A stretch of DNA of 64,000 bases from QQVM01 sp964544885 (GTDB lineage Bacteria > Bacteroidota > Bacteroidia > AKYH767-A > 2013-40CM-41-45): contig CAZJDX010000003.1 of the NCBI GenBank assembly GCA_964544885.1, positions 62,001 through 126,000 on the forward strand. The letters are read 5' to 3'. A program made the translations under genes and the position numbers. The notes below the pieces were generated by a model that was not told where the DNA came from, did not search any database, and worked only from the letters and a program-made list of their open reading frames with translations. Positions 17,781 through 26,074 of the stretch are shown piece after piece (position 1 is the first letter of the stretch; every line of letters starts with the position of its first letter).

Positions 17781-18695
17781 ATGATCCGACCACCCTATCT
17801 GAAAGAAGGCGATACAGTTACGATAGTTTCAACGGCAAGAAAAATTTCCAGGGTAGAAATAAAACCGTCGGTTGATATCATTGAGAGCTGGGGCCTCAAG
17901 GTAAAGTTTGGAAAAAATCTGTTCAGGTCGGACCGCCAATTTGCGGGAACGGATGCGGAGCGTCTGGCTGACATTCAAACCGCACTGAACAGTAATACTA
18001 CCGCTGCCATCTTCTTTGCCCGCGGCGGTTATGGAACGGTAAGGATCATCGACCGGCTTGATTGGAAGAGATTCCGCAAAAAACCCAAGTGGCTTATTGG
18101 CTTCAGCGACATAACCGTTATCCATTCTCAGGCTCATAAACACGCTGAAGCGGAAAGCCTGCATGCACCCCTGGTTTTCAGTCTTCCGAAATCGAATGCA
18201 AATTGTCAGAATGTGATCAGAGATACTCTTTTCGGGCAGAGTCTCCGTTATACTATGACTAAGCAATCAACAGGGGCAGGAAAACTGAACAGACCCGGAA
18301 ATGCAAGGGGGCAACTGGTTGGAGGCAATCTGAGCATCTTGCATACCCTTTCAGGGACTCCTTCTGATATTGAAACCGGAGGGAAGATCCTCTTCCTTGA
18401 AGATCTCGACGAATATCTTTATCATATAGACAGGATGATGATGCAACTTAAACGAAGCGGTAAACTGGCATCGCTTGCCGGCCTCATCGTGGGCAGCATG
18501 ACAGAGATGAAGGATAATGACATACCATTCGGGAAAAGTGCGGAAGAGATCATAGCCGAAGCCGTGATAGAATATAAGTATCCGGTATTTTTTGGTTTCC
18601 CGGCAGGCCATATTCCAAACAATTATCCTCTCATTTTCGGAAGAGAAGTCAGGTTGAGCGTTGGTGAGAAACTAAGCCTTAGTTTCAGTTCCTGA
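17781..18695 (+). CDS. LD-carboxypeptidase (peptidase family S66)
   Basis: A serine carboxypeptidase that cleaves the terminal D-residue from tetrapeptide stems during murein recycling, normally in the cytoplasm. The 304 residues match the LdcA/MccF family. The nucleophile is Ser109 in IGFSDIT, and the other expected triad residues are Glu207 in ILFLEDLDEY and His277 in GFPAGHIPNN. The oxyanion-region motif ARGGYGTVRI precedes the serine. No signal peptide is present. The stop codon overlaps the next start (TGATG at 18693-18697). The MccF immunity branch is less likely without a microcin context. Confidence 0.93.
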   Translation: MIRPPYLKEGDTVTIVSTARKISRVEIKPSVDIIESWGLKVKFGKNLFRSDRQFAGTDAERLADIQTALNSNTTAAIFFARGGYGTVRIIDRLDWKRFRKKPKWLIGFSDITVIHSQAHKHAEAESLHAPLVFSLPKSNANCQNVIRDTLFGQSLRYTMTKQSTGAGKLNRPGNARGQLVGGNLSILHTLSGTPSDIETGGKILFLEDLDEYLYHIDRMMMQLKRSGKLASLAGLIVGSMTEMKDNDIPFGKSAEEIIAEAVIEYKYPVFFGFPAGHIPNNYPLIFGREVRLSVGEKLSLSFSS

Positions 18696-19054
18696 TGAAA
18701 CCATCAGAACTTGGCATATATGGTGAAGGTCTGGCCGTGAACCATTTGATATCAAAGGGATATCAGATTCATTCCAGAAATTATAAGTATGACCATGCGG
18801 AGGTGGATATAGTGGCTGAAGATCAGGGAATGTTGGTTTTTGTAGAAGTAAAGACAAGAATTTCAGCATACCTGAGCGATCCATCCCTGCTTATTTCAAA
18901 AAAGAAGCAACGTCAGATTATCAAGGCCTCAGATAATTACGCCAGGGAATTTCATCCTGAGAAAGAGAGTCGATTTGATATCATCATTGTAATTACCAAT
19001 GAAAAGTACACATCGATCGAACATATAGAGGATGCTTTTTACCCAATGGTATAA
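18695..19054 (+). CDS. YraN family (UPF0102) nuclease-like protein
   Basis: A 119-residue protein of the YraN family, which has a restriction-endonuclease-like fold with no settled cellular role. Seen here are the family segments GEGLAVNHLISKGYQIHSRN, AEVDIVAEDQGMLVFVEVK (the D...E.K core) and the KKKQRQIIKAS helix. Its start codon shares one base with the stop of the LD-carboxypeptidase gene, so the two are probably translationally coupled. Confidence 0.9.
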   Translation: MKPSELGIYGEGLAVNHLISKGYQIHSRNYKYDHAEVDIVAEDQGMLVFVEVKTRISAYLSDPSLLISKKKQRQIIKASDNYAREFHPEKESRFDIIIVITNEKYTSIEHIEDAFYPMV

Positions 19055-19298
19055 GTAATCCGCTTTCTACTTGTTATGATCTTATTCTAAATCTTGTTTT
19101 GTGCTACCCTTTGGCTTATGTATCCGGAAATTTGTTCCAAGACAAAGCGTGATGAAGTCAGTTATTTGCAACATCTGGAGACCAATACCGCCGAGTTCAT
19201 TCCTGGCCTGGCCATTTCATTACCAGCAGATGTTTATCATTCGTACCCGGATGCGGTTTTTAGTGTTGCCCTCTTCGTCCTGACATGTTTTATTTGCA
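19055..19298. other. Intergenic region, no gene seen
   Basis: About 245 bases between the YraN and pseudouridine synthase genes. Short frames here lack conserved features and overlap the promoter region of the next gene. No clear terminator hairpin was recognised after the YraN stop. Confidence 0.5.
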
Positions 19299-19306
19299 TA
19301 TTTTTG
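19299..19306 (+). promoter_or_regulatory. -7 box (TATTTTTG) for the pseudouridine synthase gene
   Basis: A perfect TAnnTTTG match ends 16 bases before the ATG at 19323. A TTCG, one mismatch from TTTG, sits 21 bases upstream of it (19274-19277). Confidence 0.5.
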
Positions 19307-19322
19307 TGTCAGATACAATCTT

Positions 19323-20660
19323 ATGAGCAAGTACAGGAAAGCAGCAGGCAGCGCTAAAGGAAAATTCAGCAACAAGCGGAAAGTCAGGACGACCGGCAAA
19401 GCTGAAAATCCGGGATTTTCTGAAAGAGCCGGAGACCGTTCAGAATCTTCGAAGGGAAGGAGAAGAAGCCCGTCTGCTTCAGGATTTGGTAAAAAGAGAA
19501 GGCAGGGTGAAAGACCGGAATGGGATCGCAAGGAGGAAAGAGGATTTTCAAAGGACAGGAGCAAAAGAGGCCATTCCAGACCGGTACGCGATCGCGATGA
19601 AAGAAAATCTCCTGATGATGGAACCACTGAAAGGAAGCGTAAGGCTTATCCTGAAAAAGAGAGAAGCGTGTCACGCAGCAGGACAAAGAAACGTTCGGAA
19701 GGAAAATATTTCTCTCCGGGTGAGGGAGGTCTGAAAGAACGCAGGAAGAGGATAGGACAGAATGAGGGAAGGTATCAGACTGCCAGGCAAGGTGAAAAAA
19801 GAGACAGTGACGGGGAGCAAAGATGGAACCGCAAGGAGTCTCATGAATTATACGGGGACAGAAGAAGAAGCAAGACGCGTGCGCCTCATAAAACCACAGT
19901 GCTGCAGGAGAATTCCGAGTCCGGTATACGATTGAACAAGTATATTTCGAATGCGGGCATCTGTTCACGAAGGCAGGCGGATGAACTGATCGCCGCCGGT
20001 GTTGTCTCGGTGAACGGAGAGATTGTGACAGAGATGGGCTACAAGGTACGGGAAGGCGATGTGGTGAAATACAATAATGAAACCCTCCGGGGTGAAAGAC
20101 CAGTGTATATTTTGCTTAATAAGCCGAAAGATTTTATTACTACAACAGATGATCCCGATGAGAGAAAAACTGTTATGAGTCTTATCGCTAAAGCCGGCAG
20201 GGAAAGGGTTTATCCTGTCGGGCGACTGGACCGCAATACTACGGGGGTCTTGTTATTCACCAATGACGGAGAGCTGGCAACCCGATTGACTCATCCTTCC
20301 TTTGAAGTTCAGAAGATTTATCAGGTGGAGCTGGATAAACCGCTGAAGAAGCCGGATATGGACCGTATCCTTGAAGGCATTCAATTGCCTGACGGTTTCA
20401 TCAAGGTGGATGAGATTGCCTACACCTCTGGAGGTGGCGACATTGTAGGAGTTGAATTGCATTCGGGCAGAAACAGGATTGTCCGGCGCATTTTTGAAAG
20501 TCTTGACTACAAAGTCAAGAAACTTGACCGCGTTGTATTTGCGGGGCTCACCAAGAAAGACCTGCCTCGCGGACGCTGGAGATTCCTGACCGATATGGAA
20601 GTGGCAAACCTGAAAATGATTACCGGTAAGAAGAAGCAAGGTTCAAAAAATCTTACCTGA
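19323..20660 (+). CDS. rluB: RsuA/RluB-type pseudouridine synthase with long basic N-terminal extension
   Basis: Makes pseudouridine in ribosomal RNA, most likely 23S. Residues 200-445 hold an S4 domain (IRLNKYISNAGICSRRQADE) and the RsuA/RluB catalytic domain with the aspartate in GRLDRNTTGVLLFTNDGE and the GRNRIVRRIFE segment. The first 195 or so residues are an arginine/lysine/glutamate/glycine-rich, apparently disordered tail with RRR, KKR and SGKGR-like clusters. Such tails occur in this family in Bacteroidota and may bind RNA (inference). RluB rather than RluE/RsuA is chosen from overall form; the exact target base cannot be read from sequence. Confidence 0.88.
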   Translation: MSKYRKAAGSAKGKFSNKRKVRTTGKAENPGFSERAGDRSESSKGRRRSPSASGFGKKRRQGERPEWDRKEERGFSKDRSKRGHSRPVRDRDERKSPDDGTTERKRKAYPEKERSVSRSRTKKRSEGKYFSPGEGGLKERRKRIGQNEGRYQTARQGEKRDSDGEQRWNRKESHELYGDRRRSKTRAPHKTTVLQENSESGIRLNKYISNAGICSRRQADELIAAGVVSVNGEIVTEMGYKVREGDVVKYNNETLRGERPVYILLNKPKDFITTTDDPDERKTVMSLIAKAGRERVYPVGRLDRNTTGVLLFTNDGELATRLTHPSFEVQKIYQVELDKPLKKPDMDRILEGIQLPDGFIKVDEIAYTSGGGDIVGVELHSGRNRIVRRIFESLDYKVKKLDRVVFAGLTKKDLPRGRWRFLTDMEVANLKMITGKKKQGSKNLT

Positions 20661-20671
20661 CGTACGGGCTA

Positions 20672-22636
20672 CTATCGGAGGATATCTATTCCCAGTTCTT
20701 TGGCGATCCTGACTTTTACGTTTTCAAGTTGCTGATGCTGCTGCATGAGCTCGCTGTAATCCTGACCAGCCTGGTCTGCCTCTTTGATCTTTTTCTGATT
20801 TTCTTCAAGCATTCTAAGAACTTTCTTGTTCTTCAAATGGTTCACGGTGTTGATCACTGATTCTTTCAGCAGATGTTCTTCCACCGGCACATAAATCTTG
20901 TGCATTCTTTCCCATTCTTCGCTGAGCACGTATCTGGGAGATAACAATTCCACAGCCAATTCACTGAATTCCCGGTTTTCTGAATTGAGAAAATGAAAGG
21001 GTTCAGGCAAGGTGTTTTGAGCAAGGATTGCTGCATACTCATTCAGGATTCCGTTGTAGAGTTGATTTTCAAAATCAATATTGTCACGTTTAAGTTCATC
21101 AACGATATATTGGGCTACACTGATGTTTACTACATTATTGTCTTCCTCAGCGATATCCAGCATATGTGTTCCAAAGTTCAGAAGGAGCCGGATGATATTT
21201 CTTTCCTGCATCTCCGTACTGAAAATTTCCGCACCCTGGTCATGAGGCAGGAGGGTATGTGGCATGAGTTCATCCGCATCATCGGGCGGGATGATCTTTT
21301 TCAGTTCCTGCCTTCTGATCTTATTCAGTTCAGTGATGAGGATTGGTTCCGCGATCTCCAGCATCGTGCTGCTCTTTTTCACATACATAGCGCGTATGAT
21401 GGGATCAGGTATCCTGGAAATGGTTTCCACAATATCACGGATGAGAGCTGCTTTCCGTACAGGATCATTCTTTACTTCGGCAAGTAATAAACCGGTTTTG
21501 AATACTACGAAGTCTTCCGCCTTGGCCGTGATAAAATCCAGGGTTTCGCTGTAGCTGTGTTTCCTGCTGTATGAATCCGGATCTTCTCCGTCGGGGAAAA
21601 GCACTACACGCACATTCAAGCCTTCCTCAAGAATCAGGTCTATCCCTCTCATGGAAGCTTTGATACCTGCCGTATCTCCGTCAAAAAGTACGGTAATGTT
21701 TTTAGTATATCGGCCGATGAGCCTTATCTGGTCGGTGGTAAGCGAGGTGCCTGATGACGAAACTACATTTTCAATCCCTGCCTGATGCAGTGAGATCACA
21801 TCCGTATAGCCTTCCACCAGGTAACAGTTATCCCGTTGGACGATACTTTTTTTCGCGAAGAAAATACCGTAGAGTGAGCGGCTTTTATGGTAAATGTCAG
21901 ATTCTGGTGAGTTGACATATTTAGCCGTCTTCTCATCTTTCTTCAATACCCTTCCGCCAAAACCGATCACCCTCCCGGTCATGTTATGTATGGGGAACAT
22001 CACTCTGCCGCGGAAGCGGTCATAAAGGCTTTTATCCTTCGAAGTATCTGATTGCTGGCCGGATTCTCTCTCAATACTCAGCCCGGTACGTAAAAGAAAT
22101 TCAGGCAGGTACCCGTTTTTCAGGGCAAGGTCTGAAAACACACTCCAGTTATTAAGTGCATAACCGAGCTGGAATTTCTGAATGGTCTCCTCTGAAAAGC
22201 CCCTCTCCTTAAAATAGCTTAAGCCTACCGATTTACCTTCTTCCGTACTATGTAATTGTTCGGAGAAGATTCTTTGCGCAAAACTGTTCAAGACGAATAG
22301 ACTCTCCTTGTCGTCGCGCAATTGTTCTTCCTGAGGATCAGGTGTGCTTTCTTCAACTGGAATATTATACCTGCGGGCCAGATAACGGAGAGCCTCCGGG
22401 TAGGTGTATTGTTCATGCTCCATGACAAAATTAACGGCACTGCCGCCTTTGCCACAACCGAAACATTTATAAATATTACGTACCGGATTTACGTTGAAAC
22501 TGGGAGTTTTTTCATTATGAAACGGACATAAACCCAGCCAGTTGGTCCCTCTTTTCTTCAGTGTGACGAAATCGCCGACTACCTCTTCAATCCTTGCGGT
22601 GTCAAATATCCTGTCTATGGTTTCTTTACTGATCAT
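20672..22636 (-). CDS. dnaG: DNA primase DnaG
   Basis: Synthesises RNA primers at the replication fork. The 654 residues begin with the CHC2 zinc-binding domain (C37, H40, C58, C61), followed by the primase core with the TOPRIM motifs VEGYTD, DGDTAGIKA and DGEDPDS, and a C-terminal helicase-binding region. Its ATG shares one base with the stop of the hydrolase gene upstream (TGATG on the minus strand), so it is probably coupled to it. It is convergent with the rluB-type gene, 11 bases apart. Not in the rpsU-dnaG-rpoD arrangement of proteobacteria. Confidence 0.97.
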   Translation of the reverse strand: MISKETIDRIFDTARIEEVVGDFVTLKKRGTNWLGLCPFHNEKTPSFNVNPVRNIYKCFGCGKGGSAVNFVMEHEQYTYPEALRYLARRYNIPVEESTPDPQEEQLRDDKESLFVLNSFAQRIFSEQLHSTEEGKSVGLSYFKERGFSEETIQKFQLGYALNNWSVFSDLALKNGYLPEFLLRTGLSIERESGQQSDTSKDKSLYDRFRGRVMFPIHNMTGRVIGFGGRVLKKDEKTAKYVNSPESDIYHKSRSLYGIFFAKKSIVQRDNCYLVEGYTDVISLHQAGIENVVSSSGTSLTTDQIRLIGRYTKNITVLFDGDTAGIKASMRGIDLILEEGLNVRVVLFPDGEDPDSYSRKHSYSETLDFITAKAEDFVVFKTGLLLAEVKNDPVRKAALIRDIVETISRIPDPIIRAMYVKKSSTMLEIAEPILITELNKIRRQELKKIIPPDDADELMPHTLLPHDQGAEIFSTEMQERNIIRLLLNFGTHMLDIAEEDNNVVNISVAQYIVDELKRDNIDFENQLYNGILNEYAAILAQNTLPEPFHFLNSENREFSELAVELLSPRYVLSEEWERMHKIYVPVEEHLLKESVINTVNHLKNKKVLRMLEENQKKIKEADQAGQDYSELMQQHQQLENVKVRIAKELGIDILR

Positions 22637-23637
22637 CAGGTAAATTTCTTAAAACGGCTGCTCTTGGGTTTTCTTGGAATGGCCTGGTTGATGAACTGGG
22701 TGACCCGGTTATAATAGGCCGCACCTGCTGTTTCTTCAATGGAATTCCTGTCTGCATCCTTGACCAAATATAGTGATTTCTGCCTTGCCGAAGACGAGTC
22801 ATAGATGGCTAGTATCTCTGTCGTAAAGCTCAGGTTATCATCGGAAGCAGAAATAAAAAGGACCGGTGTTTTTGTATACCTGGCAATGACAGACAGATCC
22901 AGCTCCCCGACACTGTATTGAAGCAGACCTTCTGCTTTCCTGATGAACACAGGATACCAAAGGAATTTCATGAGGCCCCATTTATTGTGTGCATAGCGTT
23001 CGAGATAATTCGATAAATTATTGGAGGGGCTTTGAAGTATTATGGCATCACATCGTCCGTCATAGGCTGCAACCTGCATGGCGATCGCAGACCCGAGTCC
23101 GAATCCCATCAGGACAAGATGATTCGTGTTCGCTCTGAGTAATAATTCATCTATGATCATTTTTATGTCAAGGATGGCAGGCATTCCCGGACTGAATTCA
23201 ATGCCATCGCTGTTGCCGTGTGCACGCAGATCCACAGCACATACATTAAGCCCTCTGTCATGAAACTGCCTGATATGGTCCAGTAAATTTATCTTGCTCT
23301 GGTTGAGGTCATGAATAAGGATAATGGTATTGGCAGGTGTATCCGCCGCTTCAACATACCATCCTCTCAGCATCAGCTTGTCGATGGTCCTTACATTAAA
23401 CTGATGGTAGGAAAGACCCAGTGATGAGGGGTTGAAGACTTTGGAAGACTCAGGGATAATTTTACCGGAATCTGCAGGAACGTCTCCCGGAAGTTCATCA
23501 TGCAGGATTGCGTAAACCGAATCGACACGGACCGGATAAATAAAATCAGTCGTAACTACAGAAGGGGAAAAATAAATAAAGACTGCAAGGAATGCCAGAA
23601 GCGACGAAAGCAGATAAAAGAATTTATTAAGGTTCAT
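22636..23637 (-). CDS. Membrane-anchored alpha/beta-hydrolase-fold protein lacking catalytic Ser and His
   Basis: A 333-residue protein with an N-terminal membrane anchor (residues 5-25) and an alpha/beta hydrolase core: strand ANTIILIHD, DLRAHGNSDG, the nucleophile-elbow position LVLMGFGLGSA, strand TPVLFISASDD, and a C-terminal KDADRNSIEE. The elbow is G-F-G-L-G, so the nucleophile serine is glycine (residue 180). The usual GxH near the end is KDADRN (about 294-299), so the histidine is missing too. An acidic residue (D266/D267) remains. It is therefore unlikely to be a serine hydrolase and may be a binding or scaffolding pseudoenzyme (inference). It lies 5 bases after the polyprenyl synthetase gene and overlaps dnaG by one base. 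Confidence 0.8.
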   Translation of the reverse strand: MNLNKFFYLLSSLLAFLAVFIYFSPSVVTTDFIYPVRVDSVYAILHDELPGDVPADSGKIIPESSKVFNPSSLGLSYHQFNVRTIDKLMLRGWYVEAADTPANTIILIHDLNQSKINLLDHIRQFHDRGLNVCAVDLRAHGNSDGIEFSPGMPAILDIKMIIDELLLRANTNHLVLMGFGLGSAIAMQVAAYDGRCDAIILQSPSNNLSNYLERYAHNKWGLMKFLWYPVFIRKAEGLLQYSVGELDLSVIARYTKTPVLFISASDDNLSFTTEILAIYDSSSARQKSLYLVKDADRNSIEETAGAAYYNRVTQFINQAIPRKPKSSRFKKFT

Positions 23638-23642
23638 AATTA

Positions 23643-24620
23643 TCAGTGATTCCTTTCGGTGGTGTACCGTACCAAACCAATGAGTGAATCTTTATATTCC
23701 GAATCCGGGAACTTGTCAAGCATGGTGAACGCAAGATCCCTGTGTTCCATCATTTTGCTGAAGGCATAATCAATACCACCCGAATTTTTGACAAAAGCGA
23801 TCACTTCTTTCACTTTGCGGTCATCTGTATTATGATTTCTGATGATGTTGATGATCCGTTTCCTGTCCGCATAATCCGCATTTGACAATGCGTGAATCAG
23901 CGGGAGAGTCATTTTACTTTCCTTGATATCAATACCCGTTGGTTTACCAATGATTCCCTCCGGTCCAAAATCAAACAAATCATCCTTAATCTGAAAAGCG
24001 ATGCCGATAGCTTCGCCGAAGAGCCTCATGCTTTCTATCGTTTCCTTGCCGGCACCGGCAGAACAGGCTCCGCTTGCGCAACAGGATGCAATGAGTGAAG
24101 CCGTCTTCTGCCGTATGATCTCAAAATAGACATCTTCGCTGATATCCAGTTTTCTCGCTTTTTCTATTTGCATTAATTCTCCTTCGCTCATCACCCGTAC
24201 GGCATCGGAAACAATGCTAAGCAGTTCAAAGTCTTTATTTGCCACCGACAACAACAGTCCTTTGCTCAGCAGATAATCGCCAACCAGTACCGCGATTTTA
24301 TTTTTCCAGAGTGCATTGAGTGAGAAGAATCCCCTTCGTTCATTACTGTCGTCAACCACATCATCATGAACCAGTGTTGCCGTATGCAACAGTTCGATCA
24401 GTGTAGCGGCACGATGACTGGTTTCATTCACCTGACCACACAGTCCGGCCGACAAGAACACGAACATAGGCCGCATTTGTTTTCCCTTGCGCTTGACTAT
24501 ATAGTGTGTGATGCGATCGAGCAGCGGAACGGAACTTTTCATGGAAGTCCTGAACTTACGTTCAAATTCATCCATGGCACGGGCGATCGGCGCCTTTATC
24601 TGATTTAATTCCTGTGGCAT
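23643..24620 (-). CDS. Long-chain polyprenyl diphosphate synthase
   Basis: Condenses isopentenyl diphosphate units onto an allylic primer to make the side chain of the respiratory quinone (menaquinone in this phylum). The 325 residues carry the first aspartate-rich motif DDVVDD at 86-91 (LVHDDVVDDSNERRG), the second at 213-218 (IKDDLFDF), GKQMRP near 46-51 and GDYLLSK. IspB-type (octaprenyl) is likely from length and context, but chain length cannot be assigned. First gene of a three-gene run with the degenerate hydrolase and dnaG. Confidence 0.93.
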   Translation of the reverse strand: MPQELNQIKAPIARAMDEFERKFRTSMKSSVPLLDRITHYIVKRKGKQMRPMFVFLSAGLCGQVNETSHRAATLIELLHTATLVHDDVVDDSNERRGFFSLNALWKNKIAVLVGDYLLSKGLLLSVANKDFELLSIVSDAVRVMSEGELMQIEKARKLDISEDVYFEIIRQKTASLIASCCASGACSAGAGKETIESMRLFGEAIGIAFQIKDDLFDFGPEGIIGKPTGIDIKESKMTLPLIHALSNADYADRKRIINIIRNHNTDDRKVKEVIAFVKNSGGIDYAFSKMMEHRDLAFTMLDKFPDSEYKDSLIGLVRYTTERNH

Positions 24621-24920
24621 GCGGGCTACGAAATTAAGTAAATCGGTGAATGATCTTTAGTCTGCCTGCAAAAACCTCGGTCCGGATTTCCATTCAATAA
24701 AGGCTAATTTCAGTAAATAAAAATTACACGATCTTCAATTGCAATTAGCCTTGTTCAGCTTCAGCTAATTGTTTTTTTACTTTCTTTTATCTTTCTCATG
24801 CTGAAAATCTGAATGTGCAGCTTCCGGCATTGGTTTGTTGAGCTGTTCTGAACCCTTGCTCATTCTATCAAGTCCTGTTATTCAGAGAGTTAAAGAATGC
24901 TTTGGGCGGAATTATCCGGA
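24621..24920. other. 300-base intergenic region with terminator-like structure, no protein gene
   Basis: Lies between the rlmN stop and the polyprenyl synthetase start, both genes on the minus strand. It is AT-rich, with stops in all frames. It holds the plus-strand alternative hairpins described at 24700-24778; apart from those nothing else was recognised. An imperfect -7-like TAATTTCG on the minus strand lies about 10 bases before the synthetase ATG. Confidence 0.5.
24700..24778 (+). ncRNA. Candidate plus-strand RNA end with competing hairpins and intrinsic terminator
   Basis: Three segments can pair in two exclusive ways: AAGGCTAATT (24700-24709) with AATTAGCCTT (24743-24752), or CAATTAGC (24742-24749) with GCTAATTG (24764-24771). 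The second hairpin is followed at once by seven T residues (24772-24778), an intrinsic terminator on the plus strand. No plus-strand gene precedes it. A convincing promoter was not found, so a small RNA is only a possibility; a terminator for antisense transcription is the simpler reading. Confidence 0.4.
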
Positions 24921-25991
24921 TCAGTGTTTTTTAAATTTTACCACAGCGTGTTCATTTTTGTTGGCTAATTGTCCGCAGGCTGCATCAATGTCTTTGCCCC
25001 GGCTTCGTCTTATGTTCACGATCACTCCATTGTCTTCGAGGAGGCTTTTGAAGTCATCGATTTTGTCAATGGCTGCGTTCCTGAATTCACCGCCTTCGAT
25101 AGGATTGTACTCAATCAGATTTACCTTGGCTTTTACCTTTCTGCAGAAATGAAGTAGTTCTTCTGCATCCCTTAATCCATCGTTGAAACCGTTGAATACA
25201 ATAAATTCAAAAGTAACCCTGGTTCCGGTCTTGTCATAAAAATAATTCAAAGCGCCGGCCAGGGCATCCAGGCTGTTATGCTCATTGATTGGCATAATTT
25301 TATTTCTCTTCTCATCATTTGCCGCATGCAGGGATAAGGCAAGATTGAACCGCACTTCATCATCGCCCAATTGTCTGATCATCCTGGCAATTCCGGCCGT
25401 GCTGACCGTTATACGTTGCGGAGACATGTGAAGTCCGTCTTCTGAAGTGATCCTGTCAATACTCTTCAGGACATTTGCATAATTGAGTAATGGTTCACCC
25501 ATTCCCATGTAAACAATGTTAGTGAGGGGAATGCCGTATTGTTGTTCACTTTGTTCACGTATCAGAGCAACCTGATCATAGATCTCATCGGCATCCAGAT
25601 TCCTGATCCTGGCAAGCTTACCGGTTGCACAGAAGGCACAGGTCAGGCTACATCCAACCTGCGAAGAAACGCAGGCGGTCATTCTTGTATCGGTTGGAAT
25701 AAGAACGCCTTCCACGATGTTTCCGTCATATAAACGGAAAGCATTCTTGATCGTTTTGTCCCTGCTGACCTGGAAAGTGTCGATACTTACGGCGTGAAAA
25801 CTAAAATGATCTTTGAGCTTCTCCCTTAATTCCTTACTGAGGTTGCTCATTTCGTCAAAATTCCGCGCGCTCTTTTTCCAACACCATTCCCATACCTGTT
25901 TTGCCCGGAATGCCTGTTCATCTTCCAGAATGAACCAGTTTTTCAGTTCTTCGAGGCTCAGACTTCGTATGTTTTTTTTCGCAGCAATCAT
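24921..25991 (-). CDS. rlmN: 23S rRNA/tRNA (adenine-C2)-methyltransferase RlmN
   Basis: A radical-SAM enzyme that methylates A2503 of 23S rRNA and A37 of some tRNAs. The 356 residues contain the CxxxCxxC cluster at C114, C118 and C121 (GCSLTCAFCATG), the GMGEPLLNY motif, and a C-terminal segment RRSRGKDIDAACGQL with the cysteine near 341 that carries the protein-RNA intermediate; a second conserved cysteine is expected earlier. Length is normal. It is divergent from the amidohydrolase gene, with a perfect -7 box nine bases before its start. Confidence 0.97.
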   Translation of the reverse strand: MIAAKKNIRSLSLEELKNWFILEDEQAFRAKQVWEWCWKKSARNFDEMSNLSKELREKLKDHFSFHAVSIDTFQVSRDKTIKNAFRLYDGNIVEGVLIPTDTRMTACVSSQVGCSLTCAFCATGKLARIRNLDADEIYDQVALIREQSEQQYGIPLTNIVYMGMGEPLLNYANVLKSIDRITSEDGLHMSPQRITVSTAGIARMIRQLGDDEVRFNLALSLHAANDEKRNKIMPINEHNSLDALAGALNYFYDKTGTRVTFEFIVFNGFNDGLRDAEELLHFCRKVKAKVNLIEYNPIEGGEFRNAAIDKIDDFKSLLEDNGVIVNIRRSRGKDIDAACGQLANKNEHAVVKFKKH

Positions 25992-25999
25992 TGTGAATA

Positions 26000-26007
26000 C
26001 AAAGGTA
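26000..26007 (-). promoter_or_regulatory. Perfect -7 box (TACCTTTG) for rlmN
   Basis: On the minus strand TACCTTTG ends 8 bases before the rlmN ATG, implying an almost leaderless mRNA. No matching TTTG was seen at the -33 distance. Confidence 0.45.
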
Positions 26008-26074
26008 GCAATAGACAGCGTAAACTCCTCCCGTACGGAAACGCGTTAATGCTTATTTACAGTATTTTTACGGC

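Noticed and set aside
19094..19357. 87-codon plus-strand frame
   Set aside because: No conserved features, overlaps the promoter and start of the pseudouridine synthase gene.
19384..19968. 194-codon minus-strand frame
   Set aside because: Shadow of the Arg/Lys-rich tail of the pseudouridine synthase; no signal or domain.
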